A stretch of DNA of 64,000 bases. Source: Falciphora oryzae. Its lineage: Eukaryota; Ascomycota; Sordariomycetes; Magnaporthales; Magnaporthaceae. The first letter of the stretch is position 1; the number at the start of each line of letters is the position of its first letter. Position numbers and translations under genes: made by a program. Of the stretch, positions 1-11,017 are shown in pieces. Below the pieces are notes generated by a model that saw only the letters and a program-made list of their open reading frames with translations, ran no database searches and was not told the origin of the DNA. Where the stretch lies: assembly GCA_000733355.1 (NCBI GenBank), contig JNVV01000002.1:2329630-2393629 (forward strand), read 5' to 3'.

Positions 1-694
1 TATACGCGGTACGCGATGACTAGCGCCATTCCCCACCGCGGATGGTGGTTCATGTCATTGAGAGTTCGATTGCGGAGGGGACAAGGGATTCCGTCGCCTG
101 ACAAAGGAATCCAATACGAGTCTCCTCTGCTCCCAAAGGCTCGCACATGTCTGTCTCGTTTAGCCCGGCAGCGTTGTTGGAATTGTTGGGTCTGGTGTGG
201 GCGGACACATGAGGGAGCCCATGTGGTCAAAAGGGCGTGCACCGGCGTTTGAAGCGCCCAATTGCAGTTTCATGCGCCTGCAGCCTGCACCAAATGATCG
301 TGAAGCAGACACAGAGTTGAGTGAATACCGTCGCTTCGCCCGTATGTCGAGAGGCCCGAGCAACCGAGCATCGGCCCTGTGAACCGCCATCCCTGCACAC
401 CCACCCAAACAATCTAGGCCCTAACAACGCGCCTCCTTGTTGGCCCAGCCGTCGGGCTAAACAGATCCTTTGCGTCTGGAACCAATCAATAACAACACGC
501 AGTGCAGCCGATCTCTCTCCCAGGGCCGAGCAGCGGCACGAATCCCACCAAGTACTGTAAAATACCGTAAATACACACAGCAGCGCTACCGGCAGCATCC
601 GACGGCCGACCACAGCAGGGGACCTCGGGGGCGGGCCAGACCCCGGTGGTGCTACCACGATCACTCCCACAAGCACAGCAAACACCAAGCGGCA
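1..694. other. Intergenic and 5' flank of the sphingoid base kinase
   Basis: I see no supportable gene here. Open frames on both strands are short or are antisense to the downstream kinase. The last 200 bases are presumably its promoter and 5' UTR; I could not identify a clear TATA box. Confidence 0.5.
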
Positions 695-2375
695 ATGGCG
701 CACGACAGGGACACGCTCGTCTTGGGCTCGCGCGAGCTCCAGATTGCGCAGGACGAGCTGCTCGTGCGGGGGACGGCAGCGACGAATAGCAAGAGAAAGA
801 AGAAGTCCAGCAGGACCTGCGGCCTCGGCTCGAGCAGTGCCGCCCGCACGGCTGACACACCACAGTCGATCCCGCTCTACAACATCCTCTGGGCCGAGGT
901 CGCGGACGGCGCCTTGACGATCGACTATGCCCAAGACCTCTCCAAGACCCGCCTGCGCGCCGCCAGACTCTCCATACCACTGCCGACGCCCTCGGCCGAA
1001 CCGTCCGCCGACGCCGCCGCGGCACAGCCAACAACGGATGCCCCGAGCGAGGCTGCTGCCGCCGCTTCGGCCTGGGCGGCGCTCCTGCTCGACCGGAGCT
1101 ACGACCCGGCGTCGACGCGGCGCAAGCGCGCCTACGTGCTCGTCAACCCGCACGCCGGGCCCGGCGGCGCCGTGCGCATATTCGAGTCCGAGGTGCGCCC
1201 CATCTTCGAGGCGGCGCGCATGTCGCTGACGGTCGTGACGACGAACCGGCAGGGCGAGGCGGCGGAGCTGGTGCAGGCGCTCGACCCGGACGCCTACGAC
1301 GTCGTGGCGGCCGCGTCGGGCGACGGGCTCGTGTACGAGGTCTTCAACGGCCTGGGCAAGCGGCCCGACGCCCGCCGCGCCCTCGGCTCGCTCGCCCTCG
1401 TCCACATCCCCTGCGGCAGCGGCAACGCCATGGCCTGCAACCTCTACGGCACCCACCGCCCCGCCGCCGCCGCCCTGGCCGCCGTCAAGGGCGTGCCCAC
1501 GCCCATGGACCTCGTCAGCGTCACCCAGGGGTCCACGCGCACGCTGAGCTTCCTGAGTCAGGCCCTGGGCATCATCGCCGAGGCGGACCTGGGCACCGAG
1601 GACCTGCGCTGGATGGGCTCGTCCCGCTTCACGTACGGATTCCTGGCCCGCTGCTTCAAGCGCGCCGTCTACCCCTGCGACATCTCGGTCAAGGTTGAGA
1701 TCGACGACAAGGACGGCATCAAGAAGCACTACTCGCGCCACCGCTCAAACTCGTCGGCCGAGGCCCTTGGCGGCAGCGGCGGCAGCGGGAGCAGCAACGC
1801 CGAGGAGGGCAGCGTCGACGGCGCTGGAGAGGGACTGCCGCCGCTCAAGTTCGGCACCATTAACGACAAAGTGCCCGAGGGCTGGGAGACCTTTTCGTTG
1901 GATAAGCTGGGGAACTTTTACTGTGGAAACGTGAGTTCTTGGATTATTGCCCTGCACGCAATCTTCTCTTGAAACCAGGACATGCACTAAACGATGATTG
2001 TTTTAGATGGCGTACATGATGCCCGACAACAACATGTTCTCGGCCGCCTGCATCGACGACGGGCTGCTGGACCTCGTGACCGTCGACGGCGACATCTCGC
2101 CGTTCAAGTCCATCTCGCTCATGACGTCGGTCGAGAACGGCAAGTTCTTCGACAACCCGCTCGTCAGCTACCGCAAGGTCTCGGCGTACCGCATCACGCC
2201 GCGGAACCAGGCGGACGGCTACATCAGCATCGACGGCGAGCGCGTCCCCTTTGAGCCCTTCCAGTGCGAGGTCCACCGCGCGCTCGGCCTCGTCATCTCG
2301 CGCCGCGGCCTGTACGAGGCCCCGGGCCCTCGGGACTGGGACAAGGTCTCTGTTGCCGAGAGGATCATGGCTTGA
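695..2375 (+). CDS. LCB4: Sphingoid long-chain-base kinase (DAG kinase catalytic fold)
   Basis: Two exons, 695-1930 and 2007-2375, give 534 residues; the intron has a GTGAGT donor and a CACTAAAC-like branch site before TTTTAG. The protein phosphorylates sphingoid bases (sphingosine, dihydrosphingosine, phytosphingosine) on the C1 hydroxyl using ATP, at the membrane. Visible motifs of the family are the nucleotide-binding NPHAGPGG at residues 151-158, the catalytic loop SGDG at 208-211 and PCGSGNA at 239-245. The spliced junction restores the conserved C-terminal stretch FYCGN-MAYMMPD, followed by a DGLLDLV motif. The ATG at 695 is chosen because the upstream in-frame ATG at 470 would add about 75 low-complexity residues with no family character. 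A Ser/Gly-rich insert lies near residues 350-375. Ceramide kinase or a multi-substrate lipid kinase are alternatives within the same fold. Confidence 0.9.
1931..2006 (+). other. Intron of the sphingoid base kinase gene
   Basis: A 76-nt phase-0 intron with donor GTGAGT and acceptor TTTTAG. Removing it joins FYCGN directly to MAYMMPDNN, as in the kinase family. Confidence 0.85.
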
Positions 2376-3060
2376 CCAGAACTCGGTTGAGACTTTTCCC
2401 CTGTTTTGTTTGTGCGAGGGGCTGTGTGAGTACCCTTGTTTGCCCACATACGTGCACGCATCTACAGAATGTACATATTGTCGTGTGCAGTATTCCTTTT
2501 CTTCATGTCTCTATCTCTTGTGGAAGAAGTCCCAGACGAAACGGAGTAGAGGAGGGGAGAAGTTGCACGGGCGTTGACGGCCGAGAGAGATGGTGATACC
2601 CTGATAAAGCCAGGACTGTTCCTTTTCTGTTTTTCTACTTTTTTTTTGGCGCACGTCATTTTGTATTGTACATTATGCACATCAGTCATTTCTTGCTGTT
2701 GCACCCGGAGCAGCAGTCGTACAACCTTCTCGGGTTTCCTTTGTACACCAGCACGCTGGCAAGGCTTTCTCTCGATGCCTTTGCTCGTTCTGTAATCAAC
2801 CGGTCGCGAAGATAGACTGAGATATTGGCGGTGGATTTAGTGATTTAACATTATTTCGTAGACTAATTAACTACTGTGTCGGCTTGAGATCCACCATACT
2901 TGGGTGTATTTAGCCTCTGATTGAGCAGCGCCTTGGGTTGAGTGAAGGCAACGCGATCTTTTTGACGCTCCATCTTTGTCGTGTTCGCTTCTTCTTCTTC
3001 TTCTTCTTCTTTATGTTCGCTTATGTATCGGTGAATGCGGCCAAGGACCGGCGGCTTCCG
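2376..3060. other. Intergenic between two convergent genes
   Basis: Holds the 3' ends of the kinase gene (+) and the orphan gene (-). It is T-rich, with CTT/TTC microsatellite sequence near 2990-3012. I see no gene. Confidence 0.5.
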
Positions 3061-3987
3061 CTACCTGCGCGGCCTCCTGAAGACGCAAATGATCCTGTGG
3101 CACGATAATGCCTCCGCCAGCCGGTCGTCCGAGACGCATTGTCTATGGCACTCCTGGTAATCCCTCTTAACCCGGGCAATGTCCCCGCCGTAGCCGCAGG
3201 ACCCGGTCGTCGCGAGGTACTTCTCGGGGGCCCGCTGGCTGGGGAAGAGGCCGTCCCTGCCGAGGTCCGTGCCGTGCTCGCCCGTGTTGACGCACACAAT
3301 CACCTCCCTCTCGACCTCGCACCGCTGCACGGCCCCGCCGGGCACCGTCGTCACCTGCGCGGGCGGGAACAGGAGCTCGTGGTAGTCGACGGCCGGGAAG
3401 GCGAGCGACTGGTTGTGGTCCGTGGTGAGGTTGTCGAACAGCAGGTTGAACTGCTCGACGGGCAGCAGGTGGCGCCGGAAGCGGCCGAGGAAGGCCCTGA
3501 ACTCGAGCGCCAGGCCCGGGCAGCTGCGGTTGAGGAGGTGCTGGACGTAGCCGTCGAGCAGCACCATGTCCTCGGAGAAGAACACCGGGAAGTCGGCGCC
3601 CAGGCCCAGGGCGTCGAGGACCCGGGCCGACTGGTCGCGCAGGCGCTTGTTGGCGGCGCTCTCGGGCAGGGCGGTCCCGAGCACCTTGCGGGCGCGCTGG
3701 GCCTCGTCGCGCAGCCCCGCCCGGTTGGCGCACCGGTACTGCCACCGCTGGGCCGACACCTTGCGCGTCGTGCTGCCGCCGCCCATCTTGGCCTCCTTGA
3801 ACTTCTCCGTCACGACCTCGAGCCGCAGGCTGATGACGATGACCCGCCCGAACAGGAAGCCCCGCTCGTCCACCTGGTCGTACGGCGAGCCCACCCCGGC
3901 GTCGACCTTTTTGGCGGCGTTGGCGACCCTCACCAGGTTGCGCGGTGCCGGGGTCGGTATCCTGGAATAGCCGTCGATCGCCATCAT
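3061..3987 (-). CDS. Orphan protein of 308 residues
   Basis: One intronless frame from ATG at 3987 to TAG at 3061. I do not recognise the family. The protein looks soluble: no signal peptide and no clear membrane segment. It is Arg- and Leu-rich in the middle (residues about 85-170), with several cysteines toward the C-terminus. Start choice is unsure because there are two consecutive Met codons. A real gene is suggested by protein-like composition without low-complexity runs and by a frame that stays open while the opposite strand has only GC-driven shadow frames. The long antisense frame (3139-4185, +) has the composition of a shadow. Role unknown; it may be lineage-restricted. Confidence 0.6.
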   Translation of the reverse strand: MMAIDGYSRIPTPAPRNLVRVANAAKKVDAGVGSPYDQVDERGFLFGRVIVISLRLEVVTEKFKEAKMGGGSTTRKVSAQRWQYRCANRAGLRDEAQRARKVLGTALPESAANKRLRDQSARVLDALGLGADFPVFFSEDMVLLDGYVQHLLNRSCPGLALEFRAFLGRFRRHLLPVEQFNLLFDNLTTDHNQSLAFPAVDYHELLFPPAQVTTVPGGAVQRCEVEREVIVCVNTGEHGTDLGRDGLFPSQRAPEKYLATTGSCGYGGDIARVKRDYQECHRQCVSDDRLAEALSCHRIICVFRRPRR

Positions 3988-5637
3988 TTTGGTCCCCTTT
4001 TCTCTTTCCTTGTCTCTTTCTGTCGCTTCTTCTGGCTTCTGTTTGCTGTCCTAGCTTGGAGAATAAGATGCTCCTTCTGCAGGGCGCAAAGGTTGCTCTT
4101 CCGGAGAGCGGTGCGACTCGCCGCCTTTATCTGCGAGGCGAGTCAGATGTTGCTTTCATTGTTTGTAGTTGCAGTAGGAAAATGAATGGCAAGACGGAGG
4201 TGGCACGACTTTTTTGTTCTTGCCCGACTGGGGGCCCAGGACAAACAAATAGGTCTTTAGTGTGCGGCGTTGGTTTGAGGAATCAATGGTGAGATTTGCC
4301 TTTGAGTGTGGCTGAGCTTTTTTTTTTTTTTTTTTTTTTTTTTTGAGTCTTATTAGACGCCCTCTTTTGAATCGATTTGCTGAGAATCTTTCTTTGTCTG
4401 GCGTGCCGCCGGCCCCCTTTTTTTTTCTTCTTCTTTTCTCACCATCCAAGACCGCCTGCCGGTCGCAGGTGCACAATGCAAGGGGCAAGGGAGGGAGCGC
4501 AGGCACAGCTGGGCTTAGTAGGTCCAATACGGGGCGTGAAGAGGGCAGAGTAACACCACCCGACCTGGCCACTTCAATTACGACTCGCGGTGAGCAAGCA
4601 TCATGTATGTACGTGTATGTGTATTTGAATTATTTGCTGGTCTATGGATCGGGGAGGCTGTGCCGCCAGTTTAGCTCACCTCCGGCTCGGGTTCTGGGGC
4701 AATCTTGCGCAGGCACAAACGTAATTGCCACCCTCTGGTGGTTTGTGTGCTGGGCTCCTGTGCGCTGGCCACCTTGGCATTTGAAAGCACCAGCAACGTC
4801 ACCTGGCGTCAGTCGCTCAACGTGATGATTGAACTCTTTCACCACGAATCACAAGCGAAACCCTGGCAACGCCCGTCTGGCGGTCACCGCGGTAGTGTCG
4901 CGGGACGAACGGGAGGCCAACGTGCCACGGACGCACACCATGCCACCACGCCAGTGGCCATTTGATGTCCACCATGTCTTGGATTGGGATGCTCCGGCGC
5001 CCATGCGTCCAATCCCCCCGCACTGATGAGTCCCATCTTGTTCGTCGGAAACCGGACGTGGCGCAGGTTAAAGATGGGGGCTTCCCTACTGGCGCGCGCT
5101 AGAGCCCAGGCTTTCCAAGACCCAGGCCGGCGGTTCGGGCAGGGTCCGGGTGCGTGGGTATTACCGCAGGCCTCAATCGGAGACTTGTCTGACTGTCTTA
5201 AGGTCACAGGGTCGTCTACGCCGACATGAAAGAGACGAGGCAGTTTACGAAACCTACCAAGCCACGCCTCGGTTCCAGGTATTTGTGGCGGAGACAGAGA
5301 GAGGCCTCAAGATCGGGGCTGCGCCTGGGACTAATCGTATTGGTGGACGGAGAACAGCCACGGGTAAACCCTAACCCCTGCGTATATGGCTGGATGTGGA
5401 TAAATCTGCATCCATCATCTCGCACTCAGAAATCGATTCCAGGGGTCGAAAGCGAGCGCACGTGAGGACCACTCCAGCCGCCAAGCCCCTGTCAGACGCG
5501 ACCATGGCTTCAATCGACACATCCCGCTTTTGCTCGCGAAAGTTCTTTCTTTTCTGCAATCTCATCAAGCCGATGCCATCCCTCCGACTCGTCCATTTGC
5601 CACAGCGTATGCCCGCGGCGCGGCAGACCTCTAAGCC
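3988..5637. other. Intergenic with poly-T tract and short telomere-like motif
   Basis: No supportable gene in about 1.65 kb. It contains a 27-nt T run at 4318-4344, pyrimidine-rich sequence at 4415-4440, and a short telomere-like motif (AAACCCTAACCCC) at 5366-5378. The latter lies 270 nt upstream of the glycosyltransferase gene, whose first intron carries a longer array of the same kind. Confidence 0.5.
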
Positions 5638-7181
5638 ATGATCAGACCGCCCGCCATCTTGGCGATGGCGCGCCGGCGCCGATCCCACCTCGCCATCGCT
5701 GGCATCTTTGTGCTCGTCGCCGTCTGGCTCACGACGCCGTACGACAGGTATGCTTATATGACTAGGCAGCAAGTATAAGCATAAATAACCCTAACTCTAA
5801 CCCTAACCCTGAAAAAGTTTTCTTTACCTTATGCCAAAATACTATTGGAGCTGGCCCTTTGCGGACCGCCTTTCGGACGAGCAGGTCTTCTCCCACCAGC
5901 CCCCGCCGCATCCCGTGGACATGCTCAACGACGTCGTGGTCATCCTGAAGTCGGGCTACGGAACACGTGACCGGATCCAGGGGTGGCTGGACGCCCATAC
6001 AGAGCACGTGAACCTGGACAAGCTGTTCCTGGTGGCCGATTATGTGGCCAACTTCTCTATCACGGCCCAGGGCGGGCAGCGTACTTTGGAGATGTACGAT
6101 TCAGTCCGTTTCACCATAGATGCATCGGTGCCGCCTCTGCCACCAGACACGAAGCGTGTGAAAAATTACCATAATTTCCAGGACGCCTTGGCTGCTGGGG
6201 ACACAGAGCGGCTGGACCGTTTCACCAAGGAGTTTGGGTACGAGTTGGATATCATGAAGGTGTGTTTCGAGCTCGCTCAGTCGACCTTTCTACTTGACGC
6301 GAGATGTTGGCAATTTATCTGTGATCACTCGAACCCTAATCGGCTAGAAACGCTAACTCACACCCGTCTTGCAGTTTGTCTCAAGCTTGGAAATGGCATA
6401 CAATCGGTGGCCCAATGAGAAGTGGTACATAATGGCGGACGACGACTCGTACATGATGTTGCCCTCGGCCAAGCAGCTGCTCCAGCAGTTTGACCCCAGC
6501 AAGCTGCACTACCTGGGGAACGCAGAGGGCCACTGGACCGGCCGCTTCGCCCACGGCGGCTCCAACTTCATGGTCTCGCAGGGCGCCATGGACTACCTCT
6601 TCCGCAGGCACCGCGAGGCCGTCGGGGCGGGCAACCACGAGGCGTCCACGACGGCGCGACTGGGCGATTGGCTGCTGGCCGTCACCTTTAACAGGATCGG
6701 CATCTACGTACTTGGCATGCGTTTTTTTAACGGCGAGGACCCCTGGTCGGCGAAGATACGCGCCGACCGCGTCTGCTCGCTGCTCGTCGGCTTCCACGCG
6801 CTCAAGACGGGCGACGTGATGCGCAAGGTCGCCACCAGCTTCGGCCCGCTGACCAGGCCCACAACCTGGTGGGACGTGTGGCGCATTCTGGGCGAGAAGG
6901 AGGCGTTTAGAACCGACGCCGAATCCCACTCGCGCAACGACTGGGACTACGTCGGGAATCTGGACGAGGCCACGTCCACTTTGAAGAATTCCCCAGCCGC
7001 GATCAGCTGCCAGGACGCGTGTCTGGGCCGGAGGTGGTGCCTCGCCTGGACCTACGAGCCTGAGAAAAAAGAGTGCCATTTGAGCCCTTGGATGGCCGTC
7101 GGACATTCCGCGACGGGGAAAGTCTCTGGTATTAGCGTAGCGCGGGTTAAAGCGGTGCGGGAGGGATGTACCAAGCCTTGA
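5638..7181 (+). CDS. Type II membrane glycosyltransferase, Fringe/GT31-like
   Basis: Three exons, 5638-5747, 5818-6259 and 6375-7181, give 452 residues. A basic N-terminus (ARRRRSH) and a hydrophobic signal anchor at about residues 17-31 place it in the Golgi or secretory membrane with a lumenal catalytic domain. The metal- and nucleotide-sugar-binding DxD motif is DDD at 206-208 (context IMADDDSYMML), and HGGSNFM at roughly 233-239 fits the acceptor region of fungal GT31/DUF604-type enzymes. The C-terminal 60 residues contain three to four cysteines in an Apple/PAN-like pattern (SCQDACLG, WCLAWTY, KECHL), suggesting a sugar- or protein-binding tail. Donor and acceptor sugars cannot be read from sequence. 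Start chosen for the signal anchor. Intron 1 carries telomere-like repeats. Confidence 0.8.
5748..5817 (+). other. Intron 1 of the glycosyltransferase gene
   Basis: A 70-nt phase-2 intron, donor GTATGC and acceptor AAAAAG. It contains four TAACCC-type units that supply CTAAC branch-point sequences. The acceptor is inferred from frame: the preceding exon ends with two bases of a codon, and the next exon reads in frame into MPKYYWSWPF. Confidence 0.7.
5786..5809 (+). repeat. Interstitial telomere-like repeat, four TAACCC units
   Basis: Four contiguous hexamers: TAACCC, TAACTC, TAACCC, TAACCC, followed by CCT-less flanking T. This is the complement of TTAGGG, the standard filamentous-fungal telomere repeat, with one mismatch in 24 bases. 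It lies inside intron 1 of the glycosyltransferase gene. Confidence 0.85.
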
Positions 7182-7486
7182 CAGCGTGTTTAATAATAGC
7201 ATATCGTCGTATCTGGTTTGATGGAAGATTATTGTAGCGATGTCAGGTTATTTTGCACATGATCTGCTTGAGGCTGGCGAGTTATTTACTAGGATGAAAC
7301 TATGGCATCAACTATAACTACCTAAATTAACTCTGAGCTCAAAATTTAGTTGAAAACCTGACGATACTCCTCCTGCTAAGCCGCACATTCCAGCCAACCT
7401 TATATCCACCACGTCACGGCCCCTTTTTCCACTCTAGGGGTTGTGCAAGTGAGGCTGATGGAAGCCCTCAGCCTTGTGACACCCCA
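7182..7486. other. Short intergenic between convergent genes
   Basis: AT-rich 3' flank shared by the glycosyltransferase (+) and the terpene cyclase (-). Nothing else seen. Confidence 0.5.
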
Positions 7487-9087
7487 TCACAGGACGATGG
7501 CCAGCGAGCCATCATCCTGGATAAAGTCCTTGACACCGTAACGGTCCGTGTGCAGCGTCCAGTTGAGTGACCCGTGGAGCAGGAGCTCGAGGCAAGACGT
7601 GTAGGCCTCGGCGGACTCGGCATGCCCGGGCGGCTGCTGCCTGGACTGGATCTCGTGCCGGACCGCCGCCCCAGCCTTGACGACGACCCGCGTCGTCTCC
7701 TCGAACTGGGCCACGGCCCCGGTCGTGGCCTCCGCCACGCCCTGCTGGCCGCTGGCGTCCGACTCGGCGACGGCGAGCGGGACCATGTTTATCAGTGTGC
7801 CCTCGGCCTAGTGAAGCGTCGAGTTTGTTATTAACAGTCCGTGCCGGTGAGACACTATATATAAGAAGGTTTCTTCACCTACCAGTTCTTTCTTGAGGGA
7901 GAAGATATCGTTCATCCTTCGTTGCATGTCAGCATGATGCTCGAGGAAGAGGTTCAGACAAACAAGGTTCTTACACCAGAAGGTTCTTGTTGATGCCGTC
8001 CTGCATGACGTTGAGCTGTTTCCGGATGGACTCATCGAGGTTGGACATGCTAACTGTTGCAACACACCCAAACCGCATTCTGCAAGCGAGAATTCCCCAG
8101 TCAGTCCTTCCTTGTGCATTCCTATCTTCCCTCGGAGGATATGCTGCCTCGTGTCTCTGTGGCTGTTTGAGGCGAGTCGAGAGCAGACTTACACGGCAAG
8201 AGAAGTATGGATGAGCACCCCGACCGAGAAGCAGCGCATCCGGAAGAACTCCTCGAGGCTGGGGAACCGGCCGACGAGACGCATCTCCTGCTCGACGGCC
8301 GTCGCGGCCATGTACTTGCGGATCTGCTCCCAGAAGCGCTCGACCTCGCCCCGGTCGCACCTCGCGCGCAGCTGGGGCCCCACGAAGGCGAAGACGCCGG
8401 ACACGGAGGTCGGGGGCACGAGCTTCCCGTCGGTGCCCGTCCCGAGGACGTCGTGGCAATCGCAGCGGCGGCCTTCCCCGTCGTCGTGGAGGCCCAGCTG
8501 GTGCCCGATGTAGAGGAGCGACTGAGCACGGTAGGCGTCGCCAAGGCTCATATCAGTGGCAATGGTGGGAGCAGCCGGGGCGGGGCTGTTCGCCTGGGCG
8601 CTGGGCCGGCGGCCGGGGAGCTCCTGATCCGTTTCGTCGTCCCAGAGGAAGATCCAAATGGTGTAGTGAGCGAATACAAGGAGGGCGTCCCAGTCCGCGA
8701 GGGGGAATTGCCTAGAGTTTGAAAAAAGGTGGTTTGGGTAAGCGCATGATCCTGTGCCGGCAAAGTAGTCGTAACAGTTTGACAGGCAATGATAGGCGCT
8801 AGGGATGTTGCAACTCACGCGCAGGTCAGGTAGGCGACGTCGATGATCTTGGCCTTCCTGAGGGACTTAGAGTTGAGGTCGAGCCCTGCCAAGATCTCGT
8901 CTACCTTGCGCCCCAGCCGTGCGTAATGCCGGTTGAAGCCGAACGGCACGCTGGAGTACAGGGGCAGGGGGTCTGGCACGTGGAGCGTATGTCCCTTGAG
9001 CTTGGCGAGCACTCTGGTCCCGACATCCTCGTCGGGAAGAGTGACGGCCAAGTTGGCGGGTTGGAGGAGTGGACTGCGAGCGCTCAT
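7487..9087 (-). CDS. Class I terpene cyclase (sesquiterpene synthase type)
   Basis: Five exons on the minus strand, 9087-8819, 8711-8193, 8079-7975, 7916-7883 and 7807-7487, give 415 residues. The enzyme family ionises a prenyl diphosphate with Mg2+ and cyclises it in the cytosol. Splicing brings together all hallmarks: the aspartate-rich DDETDQE at 114-120, the NSE/DTE triad NDIFSLKKE at 300-308 (N300, S304, E308), and the diphosphate-sensing RY pair at 398-399 near the C-terminus. Length fits a fungal sesquiterpene cyclase without a prenyltransferase domain. The third acceptor was set at 8079/8080 because this keeps a family-like MRFGC segment; a second acceptor 30 nt further in is also in frame. 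Neighbours are not obvious tailoring enzymes. The product cannot be predicted. Confidence 0.9.
7883..7916 (-). other. 34-nt micro-exon encoding the NSE metal-binding motif
   Basis: Exon 4 of the terpene cyclase. It consists of one split base plus exactly 11 codons and encodes MNDIFSLKKEL, the complete second Mg2+-binding motif. Flanks: acceptor ACGAAG preceded by a GCTGAC branch site, and donor GTAGGT. Confidence 0.8.
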
Positions 9088-11017
9088 GTTGATGGTCTTG
9101 AGCTTGTCTAATAACGAGTGGCGACCCTGAGAGAGGAGGGAAACGTGATATGATTCTTAATGATATTAGAGCTGAAGGTTCTGTGCTGAGATCCGTGGTG
9201 GAAGATGAGTCGTACTCACTTGAAAGAGTTGAGCAAACTACCCAGCTATTTATCTACACGAGAGTCCAATATCTTTGGCCCTTTCTATCGACTCTCCCAC
9301 ATGCCCGTCAGGCAAGGCTTCAGGTCATACCTGATTACTTGTTCCTACAGCCTGGATTCGGTCAGATGATCCTCGGTAGTCGACACGCTAACTCACCTCA
9401 GCTGCCGTCGTCGGCGTTTCTCTTCACGATTAGTCGTTTAAAAATAATGTCCAGGGTTACGGGTGTGTGTTGGTGCTGGCCATGATTGGAAGCCATCGTT
9501 AGCACTTCAGCCTATGATGGATCTTCAAGCAAGGGAGAGAGAGATGGTTGCGGCCAACCGACCACGGACTCCTGATGGTGGGCCGCGTGTAGGCTAAGAA
9601 TAGCTATCCTCCTTGCTTTCGAGCTGGCTCCGGCAGGCAATCTCGATAGGTAGGTCAGCCCCGTCAGGAGAGGCAGATAGGCCTGGTGGCCGTGAGCTCG
9701 ATACACTCCCAGATTACGCATCTTTACGTCAGACAAACCATAGCAAGTGGCAAGCCCGCTAGTGTGATGCTGGGAGCGTTGGTGTTGTTGATCCCAGCGA
9801 ATCGAGTTGCTGGTAGTGGATAGGCTGTTCTCGAGGCTCTCCAGACCCCCCACGACCCCCCACCCCTTCCGGGCGAGCTGCATCCCTATCGAGATCTAGC
9901 GAGATTCATCCCTCCTTGAGTGGTACCGTTTCTCTGGGTCGTGGAGAGGGTGATCTCCAGTCACGCCCATTCTAGATTATTTCGTTCCCTTTCACTGTGT
10001 TGATTATAAATCAGGAAAGCGTTTCCCAAGTTGACTTTAGGGAAAGCCAAGTACCTACCCAGATATAAACTAATTATGGACCAATTGAGCAGGTTGAAGA
10101 CCTTAGTTCCTGAACATGACTGTAATCATAATCATGTATCTTGTATTTGACAGAACAAAAGCACGCATGGGAGCACCTAGTAGGTATTTGGTTGCATAGC
10201 TGAGTACATGATATGATCCTAGTTTTGTCCCTCTGGTGATTGTATCCGAACCGAGTGCAGCGGAATCCCCGCAACGCTGTTTTCCGTGTTGAAGTTGGCG
10301 CTTTTGAGGGCCGGCACTGGTCAATGAGGCTGGAGCTGACGTGGACGACAAGGGAGGCGAGGCGATTAGCGAAATCGCGATCGGCCATCTGCCCAGATAA
10401 TCGGAGGTGACGGAAAGTATTCCGCTGGATCTCCGGCAAGGCAACCGTCGGATCCGTATTCCTGGAGGAGGGCATCCTGAGTGGGGCATGCGAGGAGCGA
10501 GAGTATGGAAAGGGGCGTTTTCGGTCAACCTATTTGGTCTTGTGCACTGAGCCACCGTTCTTGGCAAGGCAATGGTGGGTGGTGGGCGTCCGGGCAAAGC
10601 GCCTCAGCCAGCCTCTTCGGCCGTGCGCGCCGAGGGTGTCCAAATCTTGGGGACCAAGGGGCCAATGAGAACGGCGAGCATCAGAATGGCGCACATCCAC
10701 ATCCCAGCTCCCTCCCACCGCAAATCGGCCGGACACGGCGGGCGAATGAGTAGTGCTCTTTGACCCCTGCATGGTAGAAGGTTGTAGGGATGGAATGAGC
10801 CACGACCCGGTTTCCGGGTCCTCTCAGATCCAGATTGCGCACCTGATCGTCGAAATCAACCATGCCGACCCCCACAGGCCGCCCGAGTCTGATGCCCAGC
10901 CCGACCTGTCCCGTGTCCACGTCTTTATCGCAGCTGTCTCCCGATTCTGCGCAGAAAGTCCTCGCTCGGGTGACGTCTGCGGGAAAGCAACATAGAGTCC
11001 CAGTGTCAAGTGTCAAA
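9088..11017. other. Intergenic upstream of the terpene cyclase
   Basis: About 1.9 kb with no convincing gene. Frames such as 9512-9883 (-) and 10103-10597 (-) lack family features, signal peptides or plausible starts. The first few hundred bases should contain the cyclase promoter. Confidence 0.45.

Noticed and set aside
227..1741. 504-residue open frame on the minus strand
   Set aside because: It lies antisense to the kinase, is Arg/Gly/Ala-rich and has no motif. GC-rich third positions on the true strand create such frames.
3139..4185. 348-residue plus-strand frame over the orphan gene
   Set aside because: Repetitive Leu/Val/Glu/Gly shadow composition; the minus frame is far more protein-like.
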